A stretch of DNA of 64,000 nt from RHKX01 sp963826475 (lineage in GTDB: Bacteria > Actinomycetota > Thermoleophilia > Solirubrobacterales > 70-9), in the NCBI GenBank assembly GCA_963826475.1, contig CAWGXC010000004.1:83728-147727 (forward strand), written 5' to 3'. This document shows, piece after piece, positions 43,359 to 51,528 of the stretch. The notes below the pieces were generated by a model. It ran no database searches. It was given only the letters and a program-made list of their open reading frames with translations, and was not told the origin of the DNA. The translations under genes and the position numbers were made by a program. Numbering within the stretch: position 1 is the first letter of the stretch; every line of letters begins with the position of its first letter.

Positions 43359-44342
43359 ATGAGCAAGCTTGCAGAAACCGCCCTGGTCACCGGCGGCGGG
43401 GGATTCATCGGCTCTCACATGGTCGACCGGCTTCTCGCCGATGGCTACACCGTTCGAGTTCTCGACAACTTCGCCACCGGACGCCGCTCGAACCTCGAGC
43501 ACGTGAGTTCGGAGATCGAGCTCATCGAGGGCGACATTCAAAGCTACGAGCGGGTTCACAACGCCGTCCGCGGCTGCGATCTCGTCTTTCACGAAGCCGC
43601 GCTGCCGTCCGTTCCGCGCTCGATCCAGGATCCCCTGACGAGCACCGCGGTCAACGTCACCGGCGTCCTGAACGTGCTCCTCGCATCTCGGGACGAGGGA
43701 GTTCGCCGTGTCGTCTACGCCTCGTCATCCTCCGTTTACGGCGCCAATCCCGACCTGCCGAAGAACGAGCAGATGCCGACGGTGCCGATCGCCCCCTACG
43801 CCGTCTCGAAGCTGGCTGGGGAGGGCTATTGCCGCAGCTTCAACCTGGTCTACGGCCTGGAGACCGTCGCGCTCAGGTACTTCAACGTCTTCGGCCCCAG
43901 GCAGGACCCGAGCTCGCAGTACTCGGCGGTCGTGCCGAACTTCATCAACGCGATTCTCGAGGATCGACCACCCACGGTCCACGGCAGCGGCGAGCAGTCG
44001 CGCGACTTCAGCTACATCGACAACGTGATCGAGGCGAACCTCCTCGCCGCGTCTGCATCCTCTGACGGAGTCGTGGGGGAGGCCTTCAACATCGCCTGCG
44101 GTGAGCGCATCTCCCTCAACGAGATGCTGGCCGAGCTCCAGGGTCACGCCCACAAGCAGGTCGAGGCGACCCACATCGATGGAAGGCCGGGCGACATCAC
44201 CCATTCCCTGGCCGATATCTCCAAGGCCCACGAGCGTCTCGGCTATCGGCCGACCATCGACGCTCGCGAAGGCTTACGCCTCGCTTTCACCTATTATGAC
44301 GACCTGCATCAAGCAGATTCGCAGGCCTCCGCAACTTCTTAA
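43359..44342 (+). CDS. NAD-dependent nucleotide-sugar epimerase (UDP-hexose/HexNAc 4-epimerase type)
   Basis: A 327-residue extended SDR enzyme. The NAD motif is TGGGGFIGSHMVD, the active site comprises ASSSSVYG and YAVSK (Tyr-x3-Lys), and RYFNVFGPRQDPSSQYSAVV is the substrate-binding block of the WbpP/GalE-like group. RPGDITHSLADISKA is typical of UDP-GlcNAc 4-epimerases. It is divergent from asnB. The 137 bases after it, before the duplicated epimerase, look less GC-rich than the surroundings and hold nothing recognisable. Confidence 0.87.
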   Translation: MSKLAETALVTGGGGFIGSHMVDRLLADGYTVRVLDNFATGRRSNLEHVSSEIELIEGDIQSYERVHNAVRGCDLVFHEAALPSVPRSIQDPLTSTAVNVTGVLNVLLASRDEGVRRVVYASSSSVYGANPDLPKNEQMPTVPIAPYAVSKLAGEGYCRSFNLVYGLETVALRYFNVFGPRQDPSSQYSAVVPNFINAILEDRPPTVHGSGEQSRDFSYIDNVIEANLLAASASSDGVVGEAFNIACGERISLNEMLAELQGHAHKQVEATHIDGRPGDITHSLADISKAHERLGYRPTIDAREGLRLAFTYYDDLHQADSQASATS

Positions 44343-44465
44343 TCGCTTGCGGTCTTTCTTGCTGTGCGAGGTGCGTGCTGAGATCACCAGTCAAGCGTTT
44401 TCTCAGTACTGCCGATGGGCATTGGCCTTCCAAACGCTTCCGGGGGAATCACAATTGAAGTCAAA

Positions 44466-45477
44466 GGACAACAGCAGCCATGAATAACCTGATCACCGGC
44501 GGTGCCGGATTTCTCGGCTCCCACCTCGCCGATGCGCTCGTCGCGCGCGGCGAGGGGGTGACGATCGTCGACGACCTCAGCACCGGTCGGCTCGAGAACA
44601 TCCGCCATCTGACCGACTCCGGCGCGGTCGAGTTCGTCGAGGGCTCCGCCTGTGATCCGGTCCTCATCGACGAGCTCCTCGCCGACGCGGACCGCTGCTT
44701 TCACCTGGCCTCGGCGGTCGGCGTGCAGCTGATCGTCAACAACCCCCTGCAATCGCTCAAGAGCAACGTGCTCGGGATGGAGACGGTCATCGACGGGGCC
44801 TCCCGGCGCGGGGTCAGGCTGCTCGTCGCCTCGACCTCCGAGATCTACGGCAAGAGCAGCACCGGAGCCCTCCACGAGGACTCCGACCGCCTGCTCGGAT
44901 CCCCTCACAAGTCACGCTGGACCTACGCCAACGCAAAGGTCTACGGCGAGATGCTCGCCTACGGCTACCACCGCGAGCAGGGCGCCGAAAACGTCGTCGC
45001 CCGCTTCTTCAACACGGTCGGCCCCAGGCAGTCGGCGATGTATGGGATGGTCGTCCCAAGGCTCGTCCGCCAGGCGCTCACCGGGGCTGAGCTGACGGTC
45101 TTCGGCGACGGCTCGCAATCGCGCTGCTTCACCCACGTCGAGGACTCAGTCGACGGCATGCTGCGGCTGATCGATTGCGATGAGGCACTCGGCAACCCCT
45201 TCAACATCGGCTCTCCGACCGAGGTCACGATCAACGAGCTCGCCGAAGAGGTGATCCGCCTCTGCGCCAGCAGCTCTGAGATCCGCCACGTGCCCTACGA
45301 GCAGGCCTACGCGGAGGGCTTCGAGGAGCTCGGCCGCAGGATGCCCGACACGAGCGCGATCGAGCGGCTGACCGGCTGGCGGGCCACCCACACCATCGAG
45401 CGCGCGATCAACGACATCATCGAGCACCAGCGCTCTCGCGACGCGGCTGCCCAGCCGCTTGCCGCCTGAGAGATGGC
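44466..45477 (+). repeat. 1012-bp direct repeat, copy 1
   Basis: This segment recurs at 51529-52540. I see no difference between the copies; all shared reading frames on both strands are the same. It holds 14 bases before the start codon, the complete epimerase gene, and the 8 bases after its stop, including the first five bases (ATGGC) of the next gene in this copy. Outside these limits the two flanks diverge at once. Confidence 0.95.
44480..45469 (+). CDS. NAD-dependent epimerase/dehydratase, duplicated gene copy 1
   Basis: A 329-residue extended SDR enzyme. ITGGAGFLGSHLAD binds NAD, STSEIYGKSS and YANAKVYGE (Tyr-x3-Lys) form the active site, and RFFNTVGPRQSAMYGMV binds the nucleotide sugar. 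The pattern is closest to UDP-glucuronate decarboxylase/4,6-dehydratase-like enzymes, but the reaction cannot be fixed. The protein is identical to the one encoded at 51543-52532. In this copy the stop is followed at once by the WecA-type gene (TGAGAGATGG). Confidence 0.88.
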   Translation: MNNLITGGAGFLGSHLADALVARGEGVTIVDDLSTGRLENIRHLTDSGAVEFVEGSACDPVLIDELLADADRCFHLASAVGVQLIVNNPLQSLKSNVLGMETVIDGASRRGVRLLVASTSEIYGKSSTGALHEDSDRLLGSPHKSRWTYANAKVYGEMLAYGYHREQGAENVVARFFNTVGPRQSAMYGMVVPRLVRQALTGAELTVFGDGSQSRCFTHVEDSVDGMLRLIDCDEALGNPFNIGSPTEVTINELAEEVIRLCASSSEIRHVPYEQAYAEGFEELGRRMPDTSAIERLTGWRATHTIERAINDIIEHQRSRDAAAQPLAA

Positions 45478-46492
45478 TGACGCCGCGCGCGTCGCCGCTT
45501 CCTTCGCGGGGGCGGCGATCCTTGCGGCGGCGCTGACCCAGATCGCGATCCCGCTCGCCAGGCGGACCGACTTCGTCGACCATCCGGCGGGATACAAGGC
45601 TCACGGGGCCGCGACTCCCTATCTCGGGGGTGCGGCGGTGATCAGCGCCTGCGTGATCACATCCCTGCTGTTCGCCGGGGGCCTGGCCCTGCTCGGTTGG
45701 GTGCTCGCATGCACCGCTGTCCTCGCGATCGTCGGCACCATTGACGATCGGCGCAACATCGGCGTCGGCATCCGGTTTCTGGTGCAGCTTGCCGCGGGCC
45801 TGATCCTCTGGGCGAAGGGAATCGCCTGGGAGCCGACCGGCATCGACCTGATCGATCTCCCGATCACACTGCTGTGGGTCACGGGGATTGCGAACGCGTT
45901 CAACCTCCTCGACAACATCGACGGCTCGACCGGGACTACGGCCGCGGTTTCGGCAACCGGCATCGGCGTGCTCGCCTTGATCGGGGGATCGGTGCCGCTT
46001 GCCGCCCTCGCGTTCGCGCTCAGCGGGGCTTGCATCGGATTCCTCTTCTTCAACCTGACGCGTCCCGCGAGGATCTTCCTGGGGGATGGCGGGAGCGTCC
46101 CGATCGGGTTCCTGCTGGCCGCCATGGCCATGCTCATCCCAACGTCGCTCGGATCCGGGGCCGTTCTGGCGGCGATCCCGCTGGTCGGCGTGGCGATCTT
46201 CGACACCAGCCTCGTCGTCGTGTCGCGCCGACGCCGCGGCGCGCCCGTGCTGAGCGGTCACCGCGACCACGTCACCCATCGTCTGCTCGGGGTGACCGGC
46301 AGCACGCGGAGGGTCGCCCGTTGGCTGGCCGCCGTCCAGGTCGCTCTCTGCGGCCTCGCCCTCGTGATGGAGGAGATCCCCGCCGAGGCGGACGTCGTCA
46401 TCGCCCTCCTCTACACCGCCGTCGGCTCGGCCCTCCTGATCCGACTCGAAGCCCCGCCGTTCGCAGTCCGGGGCGTGGAGCAGACAGCCTGA
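45473..46492 (+). CDS. WecA/MraY-type undecaprenyl-phosphate glycosyl-1-phosphate transferase
   Basis: A 339-residue membrane enzyme with about 10-11 helices. Family motifs are GTIDDRRNIG (Asp pair), NAFNLLDNIDGSTG, FLGDGGS and the cytoplasmic SGHRDHVTHRL (HxxH). It transfers a HexNAc-phosphate to undecaprenyl phosphate to start a glycan. This is the second initiating transferase type in the locus, besides the WbaP-type enzyme at 23.6 kb. Its start lies inside the end of direct repeat copy 1. Confidence 0.9.
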   Translation: MADAARVAASFAGAAILAAALTQIAIPLARRTDFVDHPAGYKAHGAATPYLGGAAVISACVITSLLFAGGLALLGWVLACTAVLAIVGTIDDRRNIGVGIRFLVQLAAGLILWAKGIAWEPTGIDLIDLPITLLWVTGIANAFNLLDNIDGSTGTTAAVSATGIGVLALIGGSVPLAALAFALSGACIGFLFFNLTRPARIFLGDGGSVPIGFLLAAMAMLIPTSLGSGAVLAAIPLVGVAIFDTSLVVVSRRRRGAPVLSGHRDHVTHRLLGVTGSTRRVARWLAAVQVALCGLALVMEEIPAEADVVIALLYTAVGSALLIRLEAPPFAVRGVEQTA

Positions 46493-47673
46493 GCCGCATA
46501 CGCATCCTTCGCGTCATCGCCCGCCTGAACATGGGCGGACCGGCCCATCAGGCTGCGCTGCTCAGCGGGCGGCGATTCTTCCCGGACCGCTACGAGACCC
46601 TGCTCGTCCATGGCGTGCTGGCCCCCGGTGAGGAATCCCTCGCCGTCGAGGCGAAGCGGGAGGGGGCGCGAACGCTCCTGTCACCGAACCTGACGCCACA
46701 GATACGCCCGGCCGCCGACCTTCGCGCCCTGGCGGGGCTGGTCGCTTTGATCCGCCGCTTCAGGCCGCACGTGATTCACACGCACACCGCGAAGGCCGGT
46801 TTCCTCGGCCGGCAGGCGGCACTGTTGACCCCGGGCGTCAGGCCGAAGCTGATCCACACCTACCACGGCCACGTCCTCGAGGGCTACTTCGGGCCGGCCA
46901 AGACGGCCGTCTACCGGGGTCTCGAGCGGCGCCTGGGCCGGCCCTCCGATGCGCTCATCGGGGTGAGCCAGGCCACCGTCGACGACCTGGTCCGCCTCCG
47001 CATCGCTCCGCGTTCGCGATTTCGCGTGATCCCGCTCGGGCTCGACCTGGACCGGTTCGCCGCCGATCGGCCTGAGCTCCGGGAGAGCACTCGCGCCGGG
47101 CTCGGGCTCGCCCCCGACGATGTGCTCTGCACCTTCGTCGGTCGCATCGTCGCGATCAAGCGGGTCGAGCTCCTCTTGGAGGCTTTCGCTCGTGCCAAGC
47201 ACATGGACCCGAGGCTTCAACTGGCTCTCGTCGGCGACGGGGAGTCCCGCGGCGACCTCGAAGACCTCGCCACCAGCCTCGGAATCAGGGCTTCGACGCA
47301 CTTCCTCGGTTACGAGCGCAACCTGGTGCCGATCTGGTCGGCGACCGACGTTGCGGTGCTCAGCTCCGCCAACGAGGGGACGCCGGTCTCTCTCATCGAA
47401 GCTGCATCGGCGGGAGTCCCCGCGGTGGCCACCGACGTCGGTGGAGTCCGGGAGACGCTCGCGGCGGAAGCATCCGTCATCGTCCCGAGCGGTGACGCCG
47501 AGGCGCTTGCGGACGGGATTCTCAGATACGCGGCGGATTCAGCGGCGCGCAGCCGCGCCGGCGCCGCTGCCCGCGCTTTCGCGTTAGGACGATTCGGCGC
47601 ACCGCGACTGATCGGAGACATCGATGCGCTCTATCGCGAGGTGACCGGATGGTCACCCGAGCCGAGCCACTGA
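46489..47673 (+). CDS. Glycosyltransferase family 4
   Basis: About 394 residues. ILRVIARLNMGGPAHQAAL is the N-terminal acceptor loop, then HVIHTHTAKAGFLGR and TYHGHVLEGYF, VIPLGLDLDRF, TFVGRIVAIKRVELL and the EX7E motif in SSANEGTPVSLIEAASAGVP. The start is uncertain: CTG 46489 gives a 4-base overlap with the upstream stop, and no ATG or GTG lies close in frame. The 3' end overlaps the next gene by 25 bases. It adds a sugar to the WecA-initiated lipid. Confidence 0.85.
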   Translation: MSRIRILRVIARLNMGGPAHQAALLSGRRFFPDRYETLLVHGVLAPGEESLAVEAKREGARTLLSPNLTPQIRPAADLRALAGLVALIRRFRPHVIHTHTAKAGFLGRQAALLTPGVRPKLIHTYHGHVLEGYFGPAKTAVYRGLERRLGRPSDALIGVSQATVDDLVRLRIAPRSRFRVIPLGLDLDRFAADRPELRESTRAGLGLAPDDVLCTFVGRIVAIKRVELLLEAFARAKHMDPRLQLALVGDGESRGDLEDLATSLGIRASTHFLGYERNLVPIWSATDVAVLSSANEGTPVSLIEAASAGVPAVATDVGGVRETLAAEASVIVPSGDAEALADGILRYAADSAARSRAGAAARAFALGRFGAPRLIGDIDALYREVTGWSPEPSH

Positions 47674-49637
47674 TGCCGGCGGTCGCAAAGATCCCCGAGG
47701 TGCGAGAGCCAACTGGGCGGATCGCCCGGGCCCAGGTGATCGCGGCGTGGGGCATCCCCGCGACCCTGATCGTCTTCCTGGCGCTGAGCAATGGGGGGTA
47801 TGGGGTCGTCGAGCGAAGCCAGATCGGCATCGCCATGTGGTGGATCGTCGTCGGCGTCACGCTGATCAGCGCCTTCCCGTCAGCGGGCGTCTCGACTGGT
47901 TCGAGGGTGGCGTTCGCTCTGCTGGCGGCGTTCGCGGCCTGGAACGCCTTGTCGTTCATCTGGACCGAGAACGCCGAGCACACGGCCGTGGAGTTCGGGC
48001 GAGTGCTCACGTATCTCGGTTGCTTTGCGGTCGCGATCGGCTTCCAAGGGCGTGGTCACGCACGTCATCTGCTGGCTGGAACGGCCTTCGGCCTGACCAT
48101 CATCTGCGCGATCGCGCTGCTCTCGAGGATGGAGCCGAACTGGTTCCCCGCCAGGCAGACGGATCAGTACCTGGCCATCGCCAACATCAACCGCCGCCTG
48201 GCCTATCCGCTCAACTACTCCGGCGGCATCGCGACGCTCGTGACCATGACCCTGCCGCTGTTGGTGGTGTTCGCATGGAGCGCCCGCTCGGTCGTCGTCC
48301 GGGTGCTGTCGGCAGCGGCGGTACCGATGGCCGCGGTGGCCCTCTGGCTCACCGGATCGGGCCTTCTCCTGGCCGTCTCGTGGGTCGGGTTGCTCGTCTT
48401 CTTCGTTCTCTGTCGCGAACGCCTGCCGAAGGCCGTCAGCCTCCTCGCCGGGTTGCTCGGAGGGGCGGCGCTGTCATTCGCGGTGGTCCACCTCAGCGCT
48501 CTCGACCAAGGTTTGACCGACTCGCAGGCGCTATCCCAAGGAGATCAGCTCCTCGGTCTGACCGTCGTGGCGATGTTCGCCGCGGGCGCCGTGCATCTCG
48601 GCGTCTTGTCCTTCGCGCGCCGCCACCCTGCACCGAACTGGATGAGTCCCTCGCCCGCCGGCCGCCGGAGGCTTCAGATCGGCCTCGCCGTGATCGCCGT
48701 GATCGCTGCCGCGACCGCCCTCGGCACCGGGGCGATCGGCCGCGGCTTGGATCGCTTCGAGAGTCGGGACAACGTCGCCGTCGACGCTCCGCGGCTGACC
48801 CAGATCACGGACCTGAGCTCCAGCGGTCGCTATCAGCAGTGGCAGGCGGCGCTCGACGCAGGTCGCGCAAACCCGGTGACCGGCATCGGTCCCGGCAACT
48901 TCGAGTTCTGGTGGGCACGCAACGGCAGCTATGGGGGTTACGTGCGCGACGCCCACTCCCTGTACCTCGAGACCTTCGCCGAGCTCGGCGCGATCGGGCT
49001 CCTCCTCCTCATCTCGTTCATCGCCGCGATCGCGGTGGCCTCGATCCGCGTGCTGCGCCGCACCACGCATCGCGAGCGGACGATGCGCGCCGGCGCGATC
49101 GGCGCCGCTGCCGCCTTCCTCGCGGCGGCGGGGGTGGATTGGATGTGGGAGCTCGCCGTCCTTCCCATCGCCTTCCTGATCGTCGTTGCGGTCGCGATCT
49201 CGCCCGAGCCCGGCAGGCACCCGAGAGAGCGAAGAACGCCCGTGGGATTTCGGGTTGGGGCCGTCGTCGCCGCACTCCTCGCAATCGTCCTGATCGGGAA
49301 GCCCCTTGCGGTCACCCGGGAGCTGGCTGCGAGCGAAGCAAGCGTCGGGGTGAACGATCTGCTCACCGCCTACGGGGATGCCCGGGACGCTCAGGACGCC
49401 GAGCCGTTCGCGAGCGGCCCGCGTCTTCAGCAAGCGCTGGTGCTGGAGCGGGCGGGGCAACTCGATGACGCCGTCATCGCCGCAGAGGAGGCGGTCGACC
49501 GCGCCCCAACCGACTGGAGACCGCGGCTGATCCTGGCGAGGATGCAGGCTGAGGCGGGAGCCACCGCCGAGGCTCTGGACACGTACCGTCAGGCACGGGC
49601 TTTGAATCCTCGCTCGACGGTGTTCACCGGAGGGTGA
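47649..49637 (+). CDS. O-antigen ligase/polymerase family protein with C-terminal TPR-like region
   Basis: A 662-residue protein with about 12 helices. SRMEPNWFPARQT, RLAYPLNYSGGIA, TGIGPGNFEFWWARN and YVRDAHSLYLETFAELG mark the Wzy/WaaL periplasmic region. The C-terminal 120 residues (GDARDAQDAEPFASGPRLQQ, AVDRAPTDWRPRLILARMQA) are TPR-like. It is the intact paralogue of the frameshifted gene at 35734-37687. It overlaps the preceding glycosyltransferase gene, so the two are co-translated. Confidence 0.85.
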   Translation: MVTRAEPLMPAVAKIPEVREPTGRIARAQVIAAWGIPATLIVFLALSNGGYGVVERSQIGIAMWWIVVGVTLISAFPSAGVSTGSRVAFALLAAFAAWNALSFIWTENAEHTAVEFGRVLTYLGCFAVAIGFQGRGHARHLLAGTAFGLTIICAIALLSRMEPNWFPARQTDQYLAIANINRRLAYPLNYSGGIATLVTMTLPLLVVFAWSARSVVVRVLSAAAVPMAAVALWLTGSGLLLAVSWVGLLVFFVLCRERLPKAVSLLAGLLGGAALSFAVVHLSALDQGLTDSQALSQGDQLLGLTVVAMFAAGAVHLGVLSFARRHPAPNWMSPSPAGRRRLQIGLAVIAVIAAATALGTGAIGRGLDRFESRDNVAVDAPRLTQITDLSSSGRYQQWQAALDAGRANPVTGIGPGNFEFWWARNGSYGGYVRDAHSLYLETFAELGAIGLLLLISFIAAIAVASIRVLRRTTHRERTMRAGAIGAAAAFLAAAGVDWMWELAVLPIAFLIVVAVAISPEPGRHPRERRTPVGFRVGAVVAALLAIVLIGKPLAVTRELAASEASVGVNDLLTAYGDARDAQDAEPFASGPRLQQALVLERAGQLDDAVIAAEEAVDRAPTDWRPRLILARMQAEAGATAEALDTYRQARALNPRSTVFTGG

Positions 49638-49693
49638 TCCCTCAGCGTCTCGGCCGAAACCGACGCGCCGCATGCTCAGAAAACACTCTGAAC

Positions 49694-49711
49694 TCGCTAA
49701 GATATCGCTAA
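49694..49711. promoter_or_regulatory. Direct repeat TCGCTAA x2, 11-base period
   Basis: TCGCTAA occurs at 49694-49700 and 49705-49711, one helical turn apart, in an AT-rich patch 88 bases before the start of the Tat-signal protein gene. TAAGAT between them could be a -10 box. The layout resembles a tandem response-regulator site. Confidence 0.3.
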
Positions 49712-49798
49712 CTTAGAGGCCCTCAGATGAGAGGAAGACGACGAGGGCGGCAGGGAAACAGGCGCGCTTTGCTTCGGTACAACGAACGGCGGGAGAAC

Positions 49799-50719
49799 AT
49801 GAGCACCGGAAAACGAATCGATCGAAGAGCACTCCTCGGCACTGCCACCGCGGCCGCGATCGGGGCGACCCTTCGCCCGGATGGGGCCAATGCTGATTCT
49901 GGACCTGCGACCGCCGAGACCGTTCCCGTCGTCTTCGGCAGCAATCCCCCTGACGGGTGGGAGGTCGCCATCGACAAGGACGGGGATGCGGGGGTCACCT
50001 CGTTCGCGGCGATCAGCGCCAAGTTCAATCCGCCCGCGACCCGTCTTCGGGTGAGTCGCCCCGTCGAGCCGCCCGTGCCAGGGGAGCCGCAGGTCGGCAG
50101 GCATCTTCAGCTGGTCCCCTACAAGTACGGCGCGGCGATCGAGTACGACGGGGTCCTCGAGTGCTGGGTCCGGGACTTCTCGGTCCACAAGTCCGGAAAT
50201 CCCACGGACCCGAGTGGCGGCGCCCGCTTCTGGGTCGGAAACCACGACGATACGGGCGGGCTGCGCATCACGGCATTCAACTATCGCGATGTGCGGTACA
50301 GCGAGATCTCGAGCCAGCTCTTCACCGGAGCGACCGGTGGGGATATGCGCTTCGTGGTGCGCGACTCTGCCGATTCATTCGACTTCCGATCGGGTTCCGG
50401 CGGGGACGAGCAGACCCATCTCCGCATCACCTCGAGTGGACAGGTGATGGCTGGATTCGGAACCCGCCATCAGGTTCAGGTCGGTGAGGCCGGTCCGCAG
50501 GGACAGGCTGGGGTCAAGTTCGGTCCGAAGGACGACGCGAGCATCTACCGGCAGTCGAAGTCACGCGTGCGCACCGACGCACGCTTCGTGGCAGCCGGAG
50601 GGTTGGCCGTGGGAGGAGCGGAGCGGACGCGTCGGATCGGCCGGGTCGTGTCCAGGCTGCAGATCTTCGACACCGATGGCAAGAGCCTGGGGTTCCTACC
50701 CATTCACGCGAAGAAATGA
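49799..50719 (+). CDS. Tat-exported protein of unknown function (tail-fibre-like features)
   Basis: A 306-residue protein. RIDRRALLGTATAAAIGATL is a twin-arginine signal, so it is probably exported folded. The mature part has repeated beta-rich elements: GGARFWVGNHDDTGGLRITA, GDMRFVVRDSADSFDF, THLRITSSGQVMAGFGT, then AGPQGQAGVKFGPKDDASI and a basic end. Phrases such as LRITSSGQV resemble phage tail and surface adhesin proteins. I do not recognise the family. ATG 49799 has GGGAG upstream. Its stop overlaps a small coiled-coil gene (ATGA). Confidence 0.7.
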   Translation: MSTGKRIDRRALLGTATAAAIGATLRPDGANADSGPATAETVPVVFGSNPPDGWEVAIDKDGDAGVTSFAAISAKFNPPATRLRVSRPVEPPVPGEPQVGRHLQLVPYKYGAAIEYDGVLECWVRDFSVHKSGNPTDPSGGARFWVGNHDDTGGLRITAFNYRDVRYSEISSQLFTGATGGDMRFVVRDSADSFDFRSGSGGDEQTHLRITSSGQVMAGFGTRHQVQVGEAGPQGQAGVKFGPKDDASIYRQSKSRVRTDARFVAAGGLAVGGAERTRRIGRVVSRLQIFDTDGKSLGFLPIHAKK

Positions 50720-50898
50720 ACAACAACGCCCTGCTGGCATTGATCAGCGATCTCTACAGCCAGCTGATCGAAGCCCACGAGCACATCGCGGCGCTCCAGG
50801 AGGAGCTCAATGAGGAGAGCGCCGCCTCCGGCGAGAGCGGTTCCGACGGCGCGGTGCCCCAGAACATTCGGCGAGTCGATCCACCGGCTCACCGCTGA
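50716..50898 (+). CDS. Small coiled-coil protein coupled to the Tat-exported protein
   Basis: 60 residues, starting in the ATGA overlap with the preceding gene. The N-terminal 35 residues (LISDLYSQLIEAHEHIAALQ) show a clear heptad pattern, and the tail is acidic then basic. There is no signal peptide, so it is probably cytoplasmic. Tight coupling suggests a partner of, or chaperone for, the exported protein. I do not recognise a family. Confidence 0.6.
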   Translation: MNNNALLALISDLYSQLIEAHEHIAALQEELNEESAASGESGSDGAVPQNIRRVDPPAHR

Positions 50899-50906
50899 GG
50901 GTCCTC

Positions 50907-50966
50907 TATAATTTCCCGCCGCGGATCTGAGCACGCTTGTCACGGCGGGTGGCGGGCTTGCAGTTT
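50907..50966 (+). promoter_or_regulatory. TATAAT box and GC hairpin with T-run before the Ser/Gly-rich protein gene
   Basis: TATAAT at 50907-50912 is a perfect -10 box, although no good -35 is seen. Next, CCCGCC and GGCGGG can pair, and a TTTTTT run follows about 7 bases later. This could be a terminator for the upstream pair, or a leader attenuator for the following gene. Confidence 0.35.
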
Positions 50967-50996
50967 TTTGTCTCCGATCAGCAATGAAGGGACCAG

Positions 50997-51506
50997 ATGA
51001 AGAAGCTAGCTTTGATGTGTCTCGTAGCGTCCATGGCGTTCGGCCTCCAGCTTGAAACAGCGTCGGCGGGCACGCCGGGAGACTCCGAGATCGACCAGTA
51101 CACGGAGTCGCTCCCCAACGGCGACGGCAACAAGCCCACGAACAGCCCGGGGGACACGGATGCGAATTCTGGCCCAGGTACATCCTCCGGTCCATCGGGG
51201 ACGACGGGCACCGGCTCCACCGTCACCGGTGGCTCGGGAAGCGGTTCCGGTGACTCGGGCGGAAATCCGGGTTCCGGCGGAAGCGACGCGAAGAAGCTCG
51301 GCAGCTTCATTCAGAGCTCCTCGCCGGCTTCGAACGACAGCTCCGGCACACCATTGATCAACGCCTCCGGAGCCGGGGACGACTCCAACTCCTTTCTCGA
51401 CACGCTTACGGGAAGCGGCAGCGCCGGCCCGATCCTCCCGATCGTTCTGATCGTGGCGATCCTCGGCGGTAGTGCCTACTTCATCCGGATGCGCCGAGAC
51501 GCGTAA
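50997..51506 (+). CDS. Ser/Gly-rich secreted, C-terminally anchored protein
   Basis: 169 residues. The signal peptide is LALMCLVASMAFGLQLETASA, followed by EIDQYTESLPNGDG, a long Ser/Gly/Thr low-complexity region, and a C-terminal membrane helix (GPILPIVLIVAILGGSAYF) with an RMRRDA tail. The plan equals that of the protein encoded at 37740-38093, and a similar QY/PY-LP motif occurs in the second glycosidase. No LPXTG motif is present. It may be a wall-spanning anchor protein; function unknown. Confidence 0.65.
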   Translation: MKKLALMCLVASMAFGLQLETASAGTPGDSEIDQYTESLPNGDGNKPTNSPGDTDANSGPGTSSGPSGTTGTGSTVTGGSGSGSGDSGGNPGSGGSDAKKLGSFIQSSSPASNDSSGTPLINASGAGDDSNSFLDTLTGSGSAGPILPIVLIVAILGGSAYFIRMRRDA

Positions 51507-51528
51507 CCCGAACCATCACGCCGCTCAG

